This document shows, piece by piece, positions 23,804 to 35,800 of a DNA stretch of 64,000 bases (position 1 is its first letter; each line of letters starts with the position of its first letter). A program made the position numbers and the translations under genes. Location of the stretch: the NCBI GenBank assembly GCA_963170055.1, contig CAUJGJ010000149.1:82201-146200 (forward strand), in the 5' to 3' direction. The DNA comes from Halisarca cf. caerulea (lineage: Eukaryota > Porifera > Demospongiae > Chondrillida > Halisarcidae). The notes below the pieces were generated by a model that made no database searches, was not told where the DNA came from, and saw nothing but the letters and a program-made list of their open reading frames with translations.

Positions 23804-26800
23804 CTAAAAAGTGTCATTACTCTTTCCAGATAGATACTGAAAGTTCTTAATAAAATCAATAGTGTCTTCATCATGCATTTCTACTGGAGGCACCTTCAAT
23901 GCTGTTCCTCTATCACTAGCATCAGTAGATGTACTGGGACCATCAACAAGGCTCTTCTTAGGTGACTCCAGCAAAGCTGAATAAAAAATACAAGCTAACA
24001 ACAATACAAAGCTCAAGTAGTGTGCACTGGTCAAATAAGGATCTTACCCATCAAACTTTCAAAGCTCAGGTCTGAAGTCTGTAAGCATGTAAGGAGATGC
24101 ATCAAGTCAGAAATCAAATACAAAAATAAGCTATAAAAAACTACCTCAGCCAAGCCAGTAGCAGGAATTCCATCTCTTCTACAATCCTTTGCAGGAGAAA
24201 CTGATTTCAGATGGTGCAGCATTCCCATTAAGCTACTATCAACAGAATCTGATAATCCTTGTAATAAATCAGTGAAAGAAGCATTAGAAGCATCTTGGTG
24301 GTCATTCATTGATAACCCAGATTTTGTTGGCATAAACCCACCACTTCCCACATGCAACAATGAATCACTATTCAGCATCAGCGGTTCTAACAGATCAGCA
24401 TTTTGGTCCATCAGTTGGGTTTGTGAGAGCTTTGTTGATCCACTGGCATGCTCAAACCCAGTTTTGCTTGCAACACTCAAATTCTCTGTCTGGAATCCAC
24501 CTGGAGCACAAATGCCGTTAAATGATAGAGAATCACATGTAGGTATGCATGAAGCCACAGTATCTTGAAATGTCTCAGAAACTGGAGGGACTGGTGATGT
24601 CAGTGGACCACAAACCAATGTTCCTTGTTTCTCTGGAAGGTGCAACTGCGGTGGAGCAGTTTGTGTAGAGAATTGATCACTAACAACCTGCCGCTGTTGC
24701 TTCTGGAGAGCTTGAATCAGCAACTTAACCTTCAACTGTTCAATCACATTCTGAAGAAGCAAGGTGGATGTCAAGCTGCTGTCATTAGACTTATTAGTAC
24801 TGTTGGGAAATGATATACCCATTCCGAAAGCACCACTTAATGAAGGAGTTTGGTATGGTCTTGGAAGAAGCTACATGGGGAAAAAACACCTTGATTGTAT
24901 CATATATGTACGTACGTACATTTACATAATACAAATGATAATAATTATGTAAAATATTGATGAATTGATGTTGTTTAGCAGCAGAATACTTGAATACTTA
25001 TGTATCAACACGAGCCCAGTTATGCTGACACCAACTTGAACACTTTCACTCTGCATTCCTACCCACATTCACCAATAACAAATACAGTTTCAATCACAAG
25101 TGTGAGTGTGTGTGGGTGTGTTTGGAAGGGATCTAGTTCAAGTGCTCATGTGCAGTATGAAATGAGTATATTACCACCATAGAAGCTGATGATGTACTCC
25201 ATTGATGACTGGTGAGCTAATAGCCATTATGTTGAGCCCATATCATGCAGCACCTGAAAAAACATTATGTAATTCACAAATACTGTACATTTTGTGTTCC
25301 CTTGTTGCTTTGAGCCATTTTCCCTCTTTTTCTTTTACTCAAGCCTTTGACTTCTTGAAGGGCTTTTTGCACACTTTGGGATTGCAGTTTTGCTTCTCTA
25401 CAGCCCAACAAACAGAACAAAGTATGTTTAGCTAATGTTACCATGGTTATTCCCATTTGTTATACACTGCATACCATAAGATTCAATGTGATATTAATTG
25501 GAGTAGTGTGTTGTGGATTAAAATTATGTGATAAATGTGACCTTAGGAAGACAGTACTTACAGCCATAGCTAAGTGACATGAGACCAACTGGCTATATAG
25601 CTTCTACCTGAAGAGCAAGGACAATGGACCGTGCATGCAGCCCCTCATTGCATAAATGGCATTGCTTTGAAATTCTTTGTACAAGTTTTCAATCGTCTTT
25701 ATATTTAAATACTCTAGTCCAACTTCACACACCTGACTGAAAGGTGGTCTTTCACACTACAAAGCTCGGCAAAATCAGTATTTTTAGCTAAAAAGTTTAA
25801 GCGTGCATATAATTGACGCTGCCAAATGGCAGATTTGACAAATGTACAGAGCCAAACTACGGCTGAGCAAATTGGGAAATCGATTGAATGAAACTGCTTC
25901 TCTTCACTCGGCTTCAATGTCTCGCCAGCGGCCTTTTTCAACTCCTTTTCGATCAATTGTTTAGGCAACAAGTTGCCCTGGTCTCAGAGGGTACCTACTC
26001 TGTATTCAGTGGTCCTAACTCTAGGGACGACGTGCACCTTCAGTGGTCCTAACTCTAGGGACGACGTGCACAATCAGTAGTTTACTGGTAGAATTCACAA
26101 TCTCTGGGATCTGAAGTACAGTAGCCAACTGTTTACCCGGTATACGCACCTCCCACACCAATCCGTGGGAAAACATTAGCTAAGTCAGTTAAACCATAGC
26201 ACTTCGTGGTGTCGCGTCATTTATCACACTCGCTTCACTTGTGTGATAAATGACGGACACCACCCAGAGCCATGGTTTAACTAATACGTAATATTTTGGC
26301 TGCCAGGTATATAGGCATATACGTACATACATTGAAATAGACCCAAGGGGCTAGGTATGTAATTCGTTCATGATCAAGTTATCGTTCAGCACTAGCCAAT
26401 AGAATTTGAAACAAATCCATTTGTTTTGAATTCTATTGGCTAGTGCTAAACAATAACTTGATCATATATACATACATATATGTATAACCCTAATGCCGAG
26501 ATAAGAGGAAAGTTGTGGATAGATATACCCCGAGCCAAAGCAAAAGTGAGGGGTTTATCTATCCATAAACTTCTTCTGATGACTGAGACTGAGGGTTGTA
26601 GGTGTCACAATACACCTGGCAGCCATGGCTCATATACATATTATACACTGACCAAGAACTGACCAATTTTGGTGAGTTTTTTTTGTCCATATCATTGTAA
26701 GGTTGTTATACTGTATCTATCAAGATATGATTTTAAGTCATTGTTGGATCATTCAAAGAGCATAAATTCCTTTCTTTTCACTGAATGAGCCTACAACTTA

Positions 26801-29800
26801 TTGTATTAATTAAAATCTACCTTCCAATCTCTTCACAATTAGATAACCTTCTAATAAATGACCTTGCCGCAAATTCCAAGTTACAGTACTGTTTACAGTA
26901 TTTCACAAGTGAAGCAGGGTAGGAAGAGGAAGATTCTACACACATACAGTGAAAGGTTTTCTGAAGCTATAATACCACAAAACAAAAGTGAAAAGGGAGT
27001 TCCTATGACCCTGTGACCTGGTGGATATGCCACATACGTATGTATATTACATATATGTACAACCAGTGCAATGTATGTATGTATGTATGTATGGGATTGC
27101 ATAACCATCAGTGTATATGAACATAACAATGATCAGATAATAACCTAAGTTTGTATGTACATATGTACATATGTACCATACTGAAATCATAGATATTCTA
27201 TACCCCACTCAGAGTACCTATGCTGAAATGAACTGACAACATTCTACAAGGACTCACCTATCACTTGCAATGCTCTTTGACTGAGGATCATCCTACAAGT
27301 CACAAAAAGTAAGACTTGGTACGTAACTGTGTATAGTGTGCAAAAGTGTGCATCGAATGAATACACATAATTATAATAATAAAGATGCTTTGAAAGGACA
27401 TTACAGAGGCAGGTAAGTTAGTTTTCTAAAACTACTGTATGTATACGTACAGTACTGATTAGAATTAGTGTGCCATTACGAACGCATGTTGAACGCGTGC
27501 ATCTGCAATTAATCGCGATCAATTAGGAAAGAAAGTGTGAAATCGTAACCATGCCCGTTGTTGGACTATGGTGTGACGTATTCGATACGTATAACTTGCG
27601 AAAGGACAGAAGTAGAATTCGTTAACGTGTAATTCAATCGCGTCATTATGGATCGTCGAACTTCTAGTTATTTGAGAGAAAGAATCGTTCGCCTTTGGGA
27701 ACAAGGTATGTCTGTCTCACAGATTCTCCGCAAGCTTCATTCGGAAGGCAGGAACACTACGCGGCTCACTGTCAGAAGGTGGATTTTTCGTTGGACAACA
27801 GCACAAGGACTGAGAGACCAGCACAGAAGTGGGGCGCCATCGCTAGTCATGTCAGAAATAGCAGACTTTATAGTGCATCACCTCAAAAGTGATGACGAAA
27901 TTTCCTCTGCAGAGCTTCACCGCCACATTTTCAAGAAGTTCAACAAAGACATAAGTACATCAACAATTAGAAGATATATTCGTCGGAACCTGAAGTGGGC
28001 GGTTGTTCGAACGAGGATTGGACCCATGATTTCAGCAACAAATAAGACTAAGAGAATGGATTTTGCCCAAATGTGCATCGATGCCAAAGATGAATTTTGC
28101 GATGTAATCTGGACAGATGAAAGCTCTGTTCAATTGAAAAGGCACTGCACAACAATGAGAGTCAAAGTGGGCAAGGAGAAAGTCATAAAGCCTGCTCCAA
28201 AGCACCCCATCAAAGTGCATGTGTGGGCAGGCATTTCGATGAAAGGTGCCACACATATTTGTATCTTTGACCAAATTATGGATGGTCCGTTATATGTTAA
28301 AATACTGGACAACTTTCTCCTGCCATTCATTCAGACTTTTCCAGATGGTAACTACAGGTTCATGCAAGATAATGATCCAAAGCACACTTCACGTGTTGCA
28401 AAAGAGTTCTACCTTGAGAAGGGCATCAAGTGGTGGAAGACTCCGGCCAGTAGTGCTGACTTTAACCCTATCGAGCGTGTTTGGCGAGAGCTGAAATATT
28501 TCATTTGTAGACATGTCAAACCTTTGACAAAGAAGGACCTCGTGGATGGAATTCGTGTTTTTTGGTCCACAAGGATGACTCCCGAGAAATGTGAAAAATA
28601 CATACGGCATACTTATTCAGTTTTGCCAAAAATTGTTGAGAAGGAAGGTGGAATTACAGGAGAATGAGTCTTATACAGTACTATGCTCCAAAACTTGTAT
28701 ACATATTTTTATTTGTTTTTATATTAAGTTGATTTTATGCTATTATATGTACCTTGTGTCATATTGTCAATATATTAAATTGATGCTAATGATATGTAAC
28801 AATAAATACTGGTTTCATAAAACGTATTGCATTAGACATACATGTACGTAACAAGACACAAACGATAATGATGTAACAGTTACTATAGGTTACAATGGCA
28901 ATAGTAATTGATTATAATACATGATGAGAGCTGCAATAACAACTGTAAATATGTTAAATCCCGAAGGAACGCATACGTAGTGATCTTGCCACTTGTCGAC
29001 AGCTGCTATCAATGGCTTTCCTATAGGGCACCCAGGCTACAGCTTCTGATTGGCCTGGCTTTGGAGGATAAAAGCGGAAAATTGCTGCCTTGATTGCTGC
29101 CATCCGTCTTGGGCACAGCTTTGGTTTCCCAATTCCAGCACAGTTGGACATGCTCCTCTCATGGTTGGTGAAGCACCTCTTCACTAGTTGGATGGCAAAG
29201 TTCACCTCTGAGTTCGCATTTTTATAACATTCTGTAATGATGTCAGTCCTGAGCTCAAGTGTGACTTCCTCCACATTTAAATACAGTTATTCATGGTCAA
29301 TCTCTTCTTCAGGCATTGTCTGTGCTGAGATTCTTGGAGTGGTGGGATAAGGTTGATGCATACTCGGATAAGGAGGTGTTGAAAAGTAACCAGGATGTGA
29401 ATAAGCTGGTTGTGAGGGTGTGTAATGAGGCAGAGGTGGATAAGGGGCTGGGTATGGGTACACTGACACCAATGGGGATATGTGTGTTGGTACGTATTGA
29501 TGAAGTGGTGGCGTGTGCTGTGTTGGTTGAATGTGATGTGGTGGTGTATGCTGTGGTTGTGTGAGAGGTTGTGGTGGTTGTGTGAGAGGTTGCGGTGGTT
29601 GCAGTGGTTGTGTAAAAGGTTGTGGTGGTTGCAGTGGTTGTGTGAGAGGTTGTGGTGGTTGCAGTGGTTGTGTAAAAGGTTGTGGTGGTTGTGTGTGCTG
29701 TGGTTGTGTGAGAGGTTGTGGTGGTTGCAGTGGTTGTGCATGCTGTGGTTGTGTAAAAGGTTGTGGTGGTTGCAGTGGTTGCGTGAGAGGTTGTGGTGGT

Positions 29801-32800
29801 TGCAGTGGTTGCGTGAGAGGTTGTGGTGGTTGGGTGTGCTGTGGTTGTGTGAGAGGTTGTGTAAAAGGTTGTGGTGGTTGCAGTGGTTGCGTGAGAGGTT
29901 GTGGTGGTTGTGTGTGCTGTGGTTGCGCTAAGTGTGGTGTTGACGTATTGGGTGAAGCAAAAGGTGAAGGGGGGTCTGGAATAAGGGACAGTGAGTCAGA
30001 AAAGTCGTGATAATTTGGTATGTTTGTAATATCAGACAAAACAATCTCTCCACTCGTGTCGACCTCCAATATGCTATCCTTGTCCTTTTCAGACCTTGAT
30101 GACAGTGTTTCCTCTGCCTCTCCAGTCTTCGCTGGCGACCCGATACCCAGCCAAGGCGATCGGTTTTCCACGCCTTTGTTGCCCTTTCGTTTCTTTTGAC
30201 CCTTTCTCTTGTTGCTACTCTGCCGTTTCCTCGTATTCGGAGCCTTCCATTCTAGTAGGTCGATCACAGATGCCGAGTATCGGCGATTCCCCAACTTCAC
30301 CGTTATTATCGAACCGATACGCAAATCCTCCTTCCCTTCTTCTACATGCTTGACATTCACGCGGTTCCTTGTTCCTTTGTCTTTGGAGCTCAGCCACTCA
30401 ACGAAAATTTCGTTCTTCCAGGGCATAACGTTCTTGCAGATTAGTCTGTTACTCGTATCTCTGATTCGACGCTCAAAGAATAAAATTACACCTCGTGCAT
30501 CGAGTGCTAATTACCCGCGTGTAACCGCGATGACCCTACGTAACTGTGCGTTCCGACTGCGTTTTTTTGGCACACTAATTCTAATCAGTACAGTATATAC
30601 ACATTTGCAACACATACGTAGAGTATGTACGTATATATAATACAATCTGGATGGTGGATACACTTCACCAAAATACGTAGAACAAACACTTGATGTATGT
30701 ACATGCACATACACCTTCCAGCAAGTTGCCTCATCAACAAATACAAATATGGGGTAGGATTCACTAAGAGTTTTATAGCAATATGCATACATAGGTACGT
30801 ACGTTCATCATTCATACACTATACAATGTATACAAGACACACATATGCATTCGTACTGAAAAACTTTCATCCATAGCAGTTGATCCTGAACAGGTTCCAG
30901 ACTTCAAAGGTTCAATTGACAAAGGTGACTTCCTGTCTAAAGGTTCACAGCCTTTTAACACCTTTGATGTGGTAGATTTATCTGACATTTGTTGCTGAAC
31001 CCCTTCCAATATGTAACGCATCTTCAAAGTTGAAAAGGATTCTCCAGCCATGTCACTTTTCTTAAAGGTTACAAAATTAACTTCTGAACCACAAGATTCC
31101 AACTGAACATCAGCAGTATGCTTCTGAACATTAGGTGGAGTCATCATCAATCTTTTACGTGTTGGAGATGAGTAACAACTGTTTTTTAAATGTGATAACT
31201 TCTTAAAAGGTGAACGGGACAAAATTGGTATATTTTTAAAGGATTGCTTGGTAGGAGACTCCTGATAACTGATGTCAGTGAAATCCTAGGATAAAAAATA
31301 TTACACACCAAACTGAACCAAGTACTCAAACTCATTCAGATCTTAATTGTTCATACAAAGTTGATGAAGAGACAGATGCATGACACATCTCTAGTATTCA
31401 CCGCAACATAACAGTAGTGAAAATTTGAAACAATGGAACATCAGAGTAAATGTAGCTGACAGGTAAACTCTGAAGTACTATGCAGAGTACAACAAATAGC
31501 ACAATCAACTAACCATATCTTCTTGACTGGAATCAACCACAGAAGATTTTAATAAATGTCCAATTCGAAGTAAAACAGCCAAAGATCGATGACCAGGGGA
31601 CTGCCTTTCCTCAGAAAGTCTCTAAAAACAAAATTTACTTTGCCATTAATACTGTATACATACAATTAAATACCAATTCTAATAACATCAAAGTTCCTAC
31701 CTCAGAACTACACCATAGAATATTATATGACACAGGTATTGGCTTGGAGTCTCCCTGTAAGAAGGAACAAGGAGAACATCTCATATACAGACATACGCAC
31801 ATACTACATATTTGCACCACAAGTCAGACAAAATTATAACGGTCGGCCATCGGCCAAATGCCGTGCTTAGTCTTAAGATGGCCGCACAATAAGTTCTGTA
31901 ATCTGACATTTTGGCTGGTCAAATTTTGGCCTGTGATGAAAAATGACAAGATAAACTAACCTTTTTTACTCTCAAACATTTTAGAATGCAAGTCAATCAA
32001 TCGATTTTAAAATATTAACCCTGGATTCTTCAGTTTAGGTTCCTATAGCAGCGCTGATAGCGACTACGACGAATGCGGCCATTTTGTTACTATAAATAGT
32101 AACACCATTTTTCACTGGTAAAACTAAGCAAGGTACTACAACAATCAAGCCAATAGTGACTATTAATCACTAATGAGTGGTTTCATCCATTGAAATTGGA
32201 CTCTGACTAAAACTATCAAAGCAGTTTCTTGTGTGGAAGTAGTGCAGTGTGTGTTCCCACTTTTGGCTGTGACGGTTTTCTGGTGCATAAATGTTTTCAC
32301 CTTGTTACAGTCACATCTGACCATGTCCGACCAAATGTAGCATTGATCTGACATATTATCAGAACAAGCATGAAGAGTTATAATTGGGTCTGCAAGTAAG
32401 TACAAGTACATACGTAGTATAATTCTAACCTCAGCAACATCTGAAATAACACAGTCCATAGAAATCTCAGCTGACAAAACAGTATCACCACATTCTTCAG
32501 ACTGCTCTTGCAGCATAGAACTGTGATTCACACTGAAGACTACATACATATTATCTGGCTAGCCTTTGTTAAGGAATGGCAGAAAAGCATACCACACTGC
32601 GTAGCACTGATAATGAACACAACCAATTGCTAAAGTATAGAATGGACATACAAGTAATAGTTCTGGAAATAATCATGATACAACCTTCCACTTTTTTTCC
32701 AAGAAGACTTTCAATGTTTCAAATTTGTAATGTAAAGGAATAGTCACTCTAAGAATGCAATACAAATTTCAATCAAAGGGATAACACTTGTACACAAGTG

Positions 32801-35800
32801 CACACATACACAAAACACGTACGTACATAGCAACCATGTGTTAACAAAAAGAATACTATATTCAGCGTATATATACATATACATACATATACATGTATAA
32901 TAAGGTACGTACATGTGTACTGTACTAAACACATTACAAAGGTAAACAAATCTGACACACAGATACATTTGTTTACTTACAAATACACTAGAGAAATTGA
33001 AACCCAAAGAGTCAAACCATAGTGATCAGATTGAGAATATGTCCTACCGAAGTCTAGGATTCTGTGCCAGTTCTTGTACGAAACACCATGCATCAGATGT
33101 TGCAGGAAGCAACTCGATCACAGCTGGACATAGCTCATTGGGACAAGGCAATGGAGAACTTTCACTGAAAAGAGGGTAGAACATCTTTACACATAACATA
33201 AATGGATATTACCATTACTAGATTACTGTATACAAAATGAATATAGAGGTTCTAGATACGTATATCATACAATTTACACATTAAATTGAATATTTTAGTA
33301 CACGAACACACCTGACTTCTTTTCCTTTTAAGGCACGAACAACAGGCAGCTTTAAACTATTGTAAGCAGATGAAATACATACATATGTGAAAAAGAGCAT
33401 ATTTGTGAACTGTTCAGAGGAACATACGTATACACATTTGTATGATACTAGAAACAGTACAATAATATTGTGGCACTTCGCAAATACACTGAAGGCATAT
33501 ACTGCACGCACTTTAGTTGTTGTAGAGTGAAACTTTTGTGTATCTTAGATTTTTGTGATGTTCATGTTTTTTATAGTAATTCGGGGACAGCCATGTTTAG
33601 CCACTGCACAACAGCCTGATCCAAATTTTTGCAGGTGAAAACATTTGTGGAAGGCTTCTAATCCATGAAAACCATGAATATAAACCACTGGAAAATTAAA
33701 ACGCATACAGAACCTACAAACTAAGCATTACTTACACTTGGTGAACAGGCGGCTGAAGACCACCTCCCTCCCCTAGTTTAGTATGCAGATGCAATCCTTA
33801 TTATTGAGTATGCATGTTGGATCAAGTGTATTTGTTGGACTGCTTAGTTGGTAAATGACATGTACACACAAGTACGTATACACACACACACACACACACA
33901 CATTTTCCATCTCTCCCAAACTAAAAACCATACAATACAAACATACACTAGGTATGATTATTATCATTATTCAAGTGCATCAAGCCATGGGCACTAGAGC
34001 AAGAACATTTCTATGTAGCACCATAGATAATCTATGGTAGCACTAATCACACAAAAATCAGTCATAAAATCTAGCTCCCCTGAGAGGAGATTAATCTACA
34101 CACGCATCTATCTTTGCATGTTTGGACCACAGTCACTACCGGTTTGCTGGTATAAGACAGAGAGTCCCAGCACTCATTGCCTATCTCGCTCACCAATTCT
34201 CTGTTCAAATCTTCCTCTCAATAAATACATGCACCACACCATATGCCATACTTGTGCATATTCTGTAGCAAATGCATGACACATTGTTGTGGATTTCTTC
34301 CGTTTTATTATTATGTCAGGTTTTCCTGAACTTTGAGGTATTTGCATATACATTGTATATTTTCACGAAAAATTCATATACTGGTCATATCAATTTTTGT
34401 TATCTGAAGGCACCACTTTTCACCATATATGTACTTGGTAATAATACGTATGTCAACCAAAAAACCACAATACGTAGTTGCTCTAGTGCCCATTGCTTGA
34501 AAAACCACAATACGTAGCTGTAAGATTCCCATGCTCAAAATAAAATAAGGACAATTCAAAATCCACTTTCATCCAAATTTCAACTGCCACAGAAATGAGC
34601 ATAATACAGTAGCCACTAAAGTTGTCAAATGCAACACATAATTACGTATGGATATGTACATACTTTACCGTTTAAAACTTGAATAATAAGAAAGTGCATG
34701 AGAATACAAGTTAAAAGAAAGCTAGAACTGTACATAATATGGAATGAGTGAAAAAAACTTCTGATTTCTACATTTCCTCAAACTTCGCCAGTGCATATGC
34801 AGATAATCTGTCACACAATGTCAACACTCACTCACATCAATCACACAATGTCAACACTCACTTTAAATGTATTTTCTTCCTATTTCTTCCTCTAAAGTCC
34901 ATCTGGACAGCCCTACATACAATCAAAGATCTATGCTTGTCACTTCCTCTAAATAGCCCATATGCAATTTCACGCCCACCACCCACAATAATGAGGTCAC
35001 ACAAAGGCAATGGTGAATGGTCATTGCTTGTGCCTATCAAACGTATGGAGAAGCTGGGTTTAAAGCTATAAATATTTTAAAACTATATATAATACAGTAA
35101 AATCTCGATAATTCAAACCAGCTCAGAGCCTGCCAATTTGTTTGACTTATCCACACATTTGAATTACGAGGACATCTTTAATACTCAATGAATACAAATG
35201 GTACTCTGTGCAATGGTTTGAATAACGCACATATTTGAAATATACTGATTTGAATTATCGAGATTTTACTGTAGTTCTCAAAGCTGGTCAAATGGTGTAG
35301 TACAGTGGAACCTGCTATTTGGGACACTTGAAAATCAGGACACCTGTATAAACAGGACATTAGGTTATGGTCCCAAATTGTCCTCCATTGACTTGTGTAC
35401 ATTTGATACCTGCAAAATATGGACACTTTTGTATTCTAAAATCAGGACAGACATTTCTGGTCCCAGGCAAAATTACCTCTGTACTGTGAACACTGGACAA
35501 GCTATATTAGCTGAAAAGAGTTGCATAACGTTTATTCTCACCTTTTCAAGAATTACAGTCGGCTATAATGGCTTTAATACCCCCATTTTGTCTGTTAAAT
35601 GCCATTTGTAGGATACGTTCTTAGTCTCAAATGTATGTTCTCCTTCGATATCTTTACTCTACTCTAATGTCATACTGGGACAACCCTGGAAAATCAGGAC
35701 ACCTCTGTAATCAGGACACTTTTGGCGGTCCCCAAGGTTTCACTGCAAAAAACCCTGCATCATACAGGTTCCACTGTAGTTAGGTATGTACGATGGTTTC

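Larger units (their letters stand above)
27450..30593. mobile_element. Tc1-type transposon carrying a second, BEN-type gene
   Basis: The left terminus begins CAGTACTGATTAGAATTAGT at 27450. The right terminus is its inverse, ending ACTAATTCTAATCAGTACAG at 30593. The terminal inverted repeat is 26 bp with one mismatch, and both ends are flanked by TA, the Tc1/mariner target site. Within 3144 bp lie an intact DD34E transposase (27648-28667, +) and a convergent second gene (28954-30426, -). The element sits in the CRAMP1 intron between exons 31285-30857 and 27292-27258. The high terminal-repeat identity and intact transposase suggest a young insertion. Ordinary Tc1 elements are 1-2 kb with one gene, so the extra gene is exceptional. 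A second hop into a smaller element is less likely, because no internal terminal repeats were seen between the two genes. Confidence 0.85.

Noticed and set aside
23804..24822. Minus-strand 263-codon frame as an independent gene starting MGISF
   Set aside because: It is an internal CRAMP1 exon: an in-phase extension to 24870 adds the conserved LLPRP motif and an AG acceptor.
29482..30010. Plus-strand frames rich in CGGC or RLWWLQWL repeats
   Set aside because: They are antisense shadows of the P/Q-rich minisatellite in the minus-strand cargo gene; repeats keep all frames open.
32744..33007. Minus-strand 87-codon frame as coding
   Set aside because: It mostly spans a CRAMP1 intron rich in TACATA repeats; the real exon there is 32748-32685 in another extent.
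34811..34861. CRISPR-like direct repeats
   Set aside because: Only two repeats, eukaryotic intron, no array.
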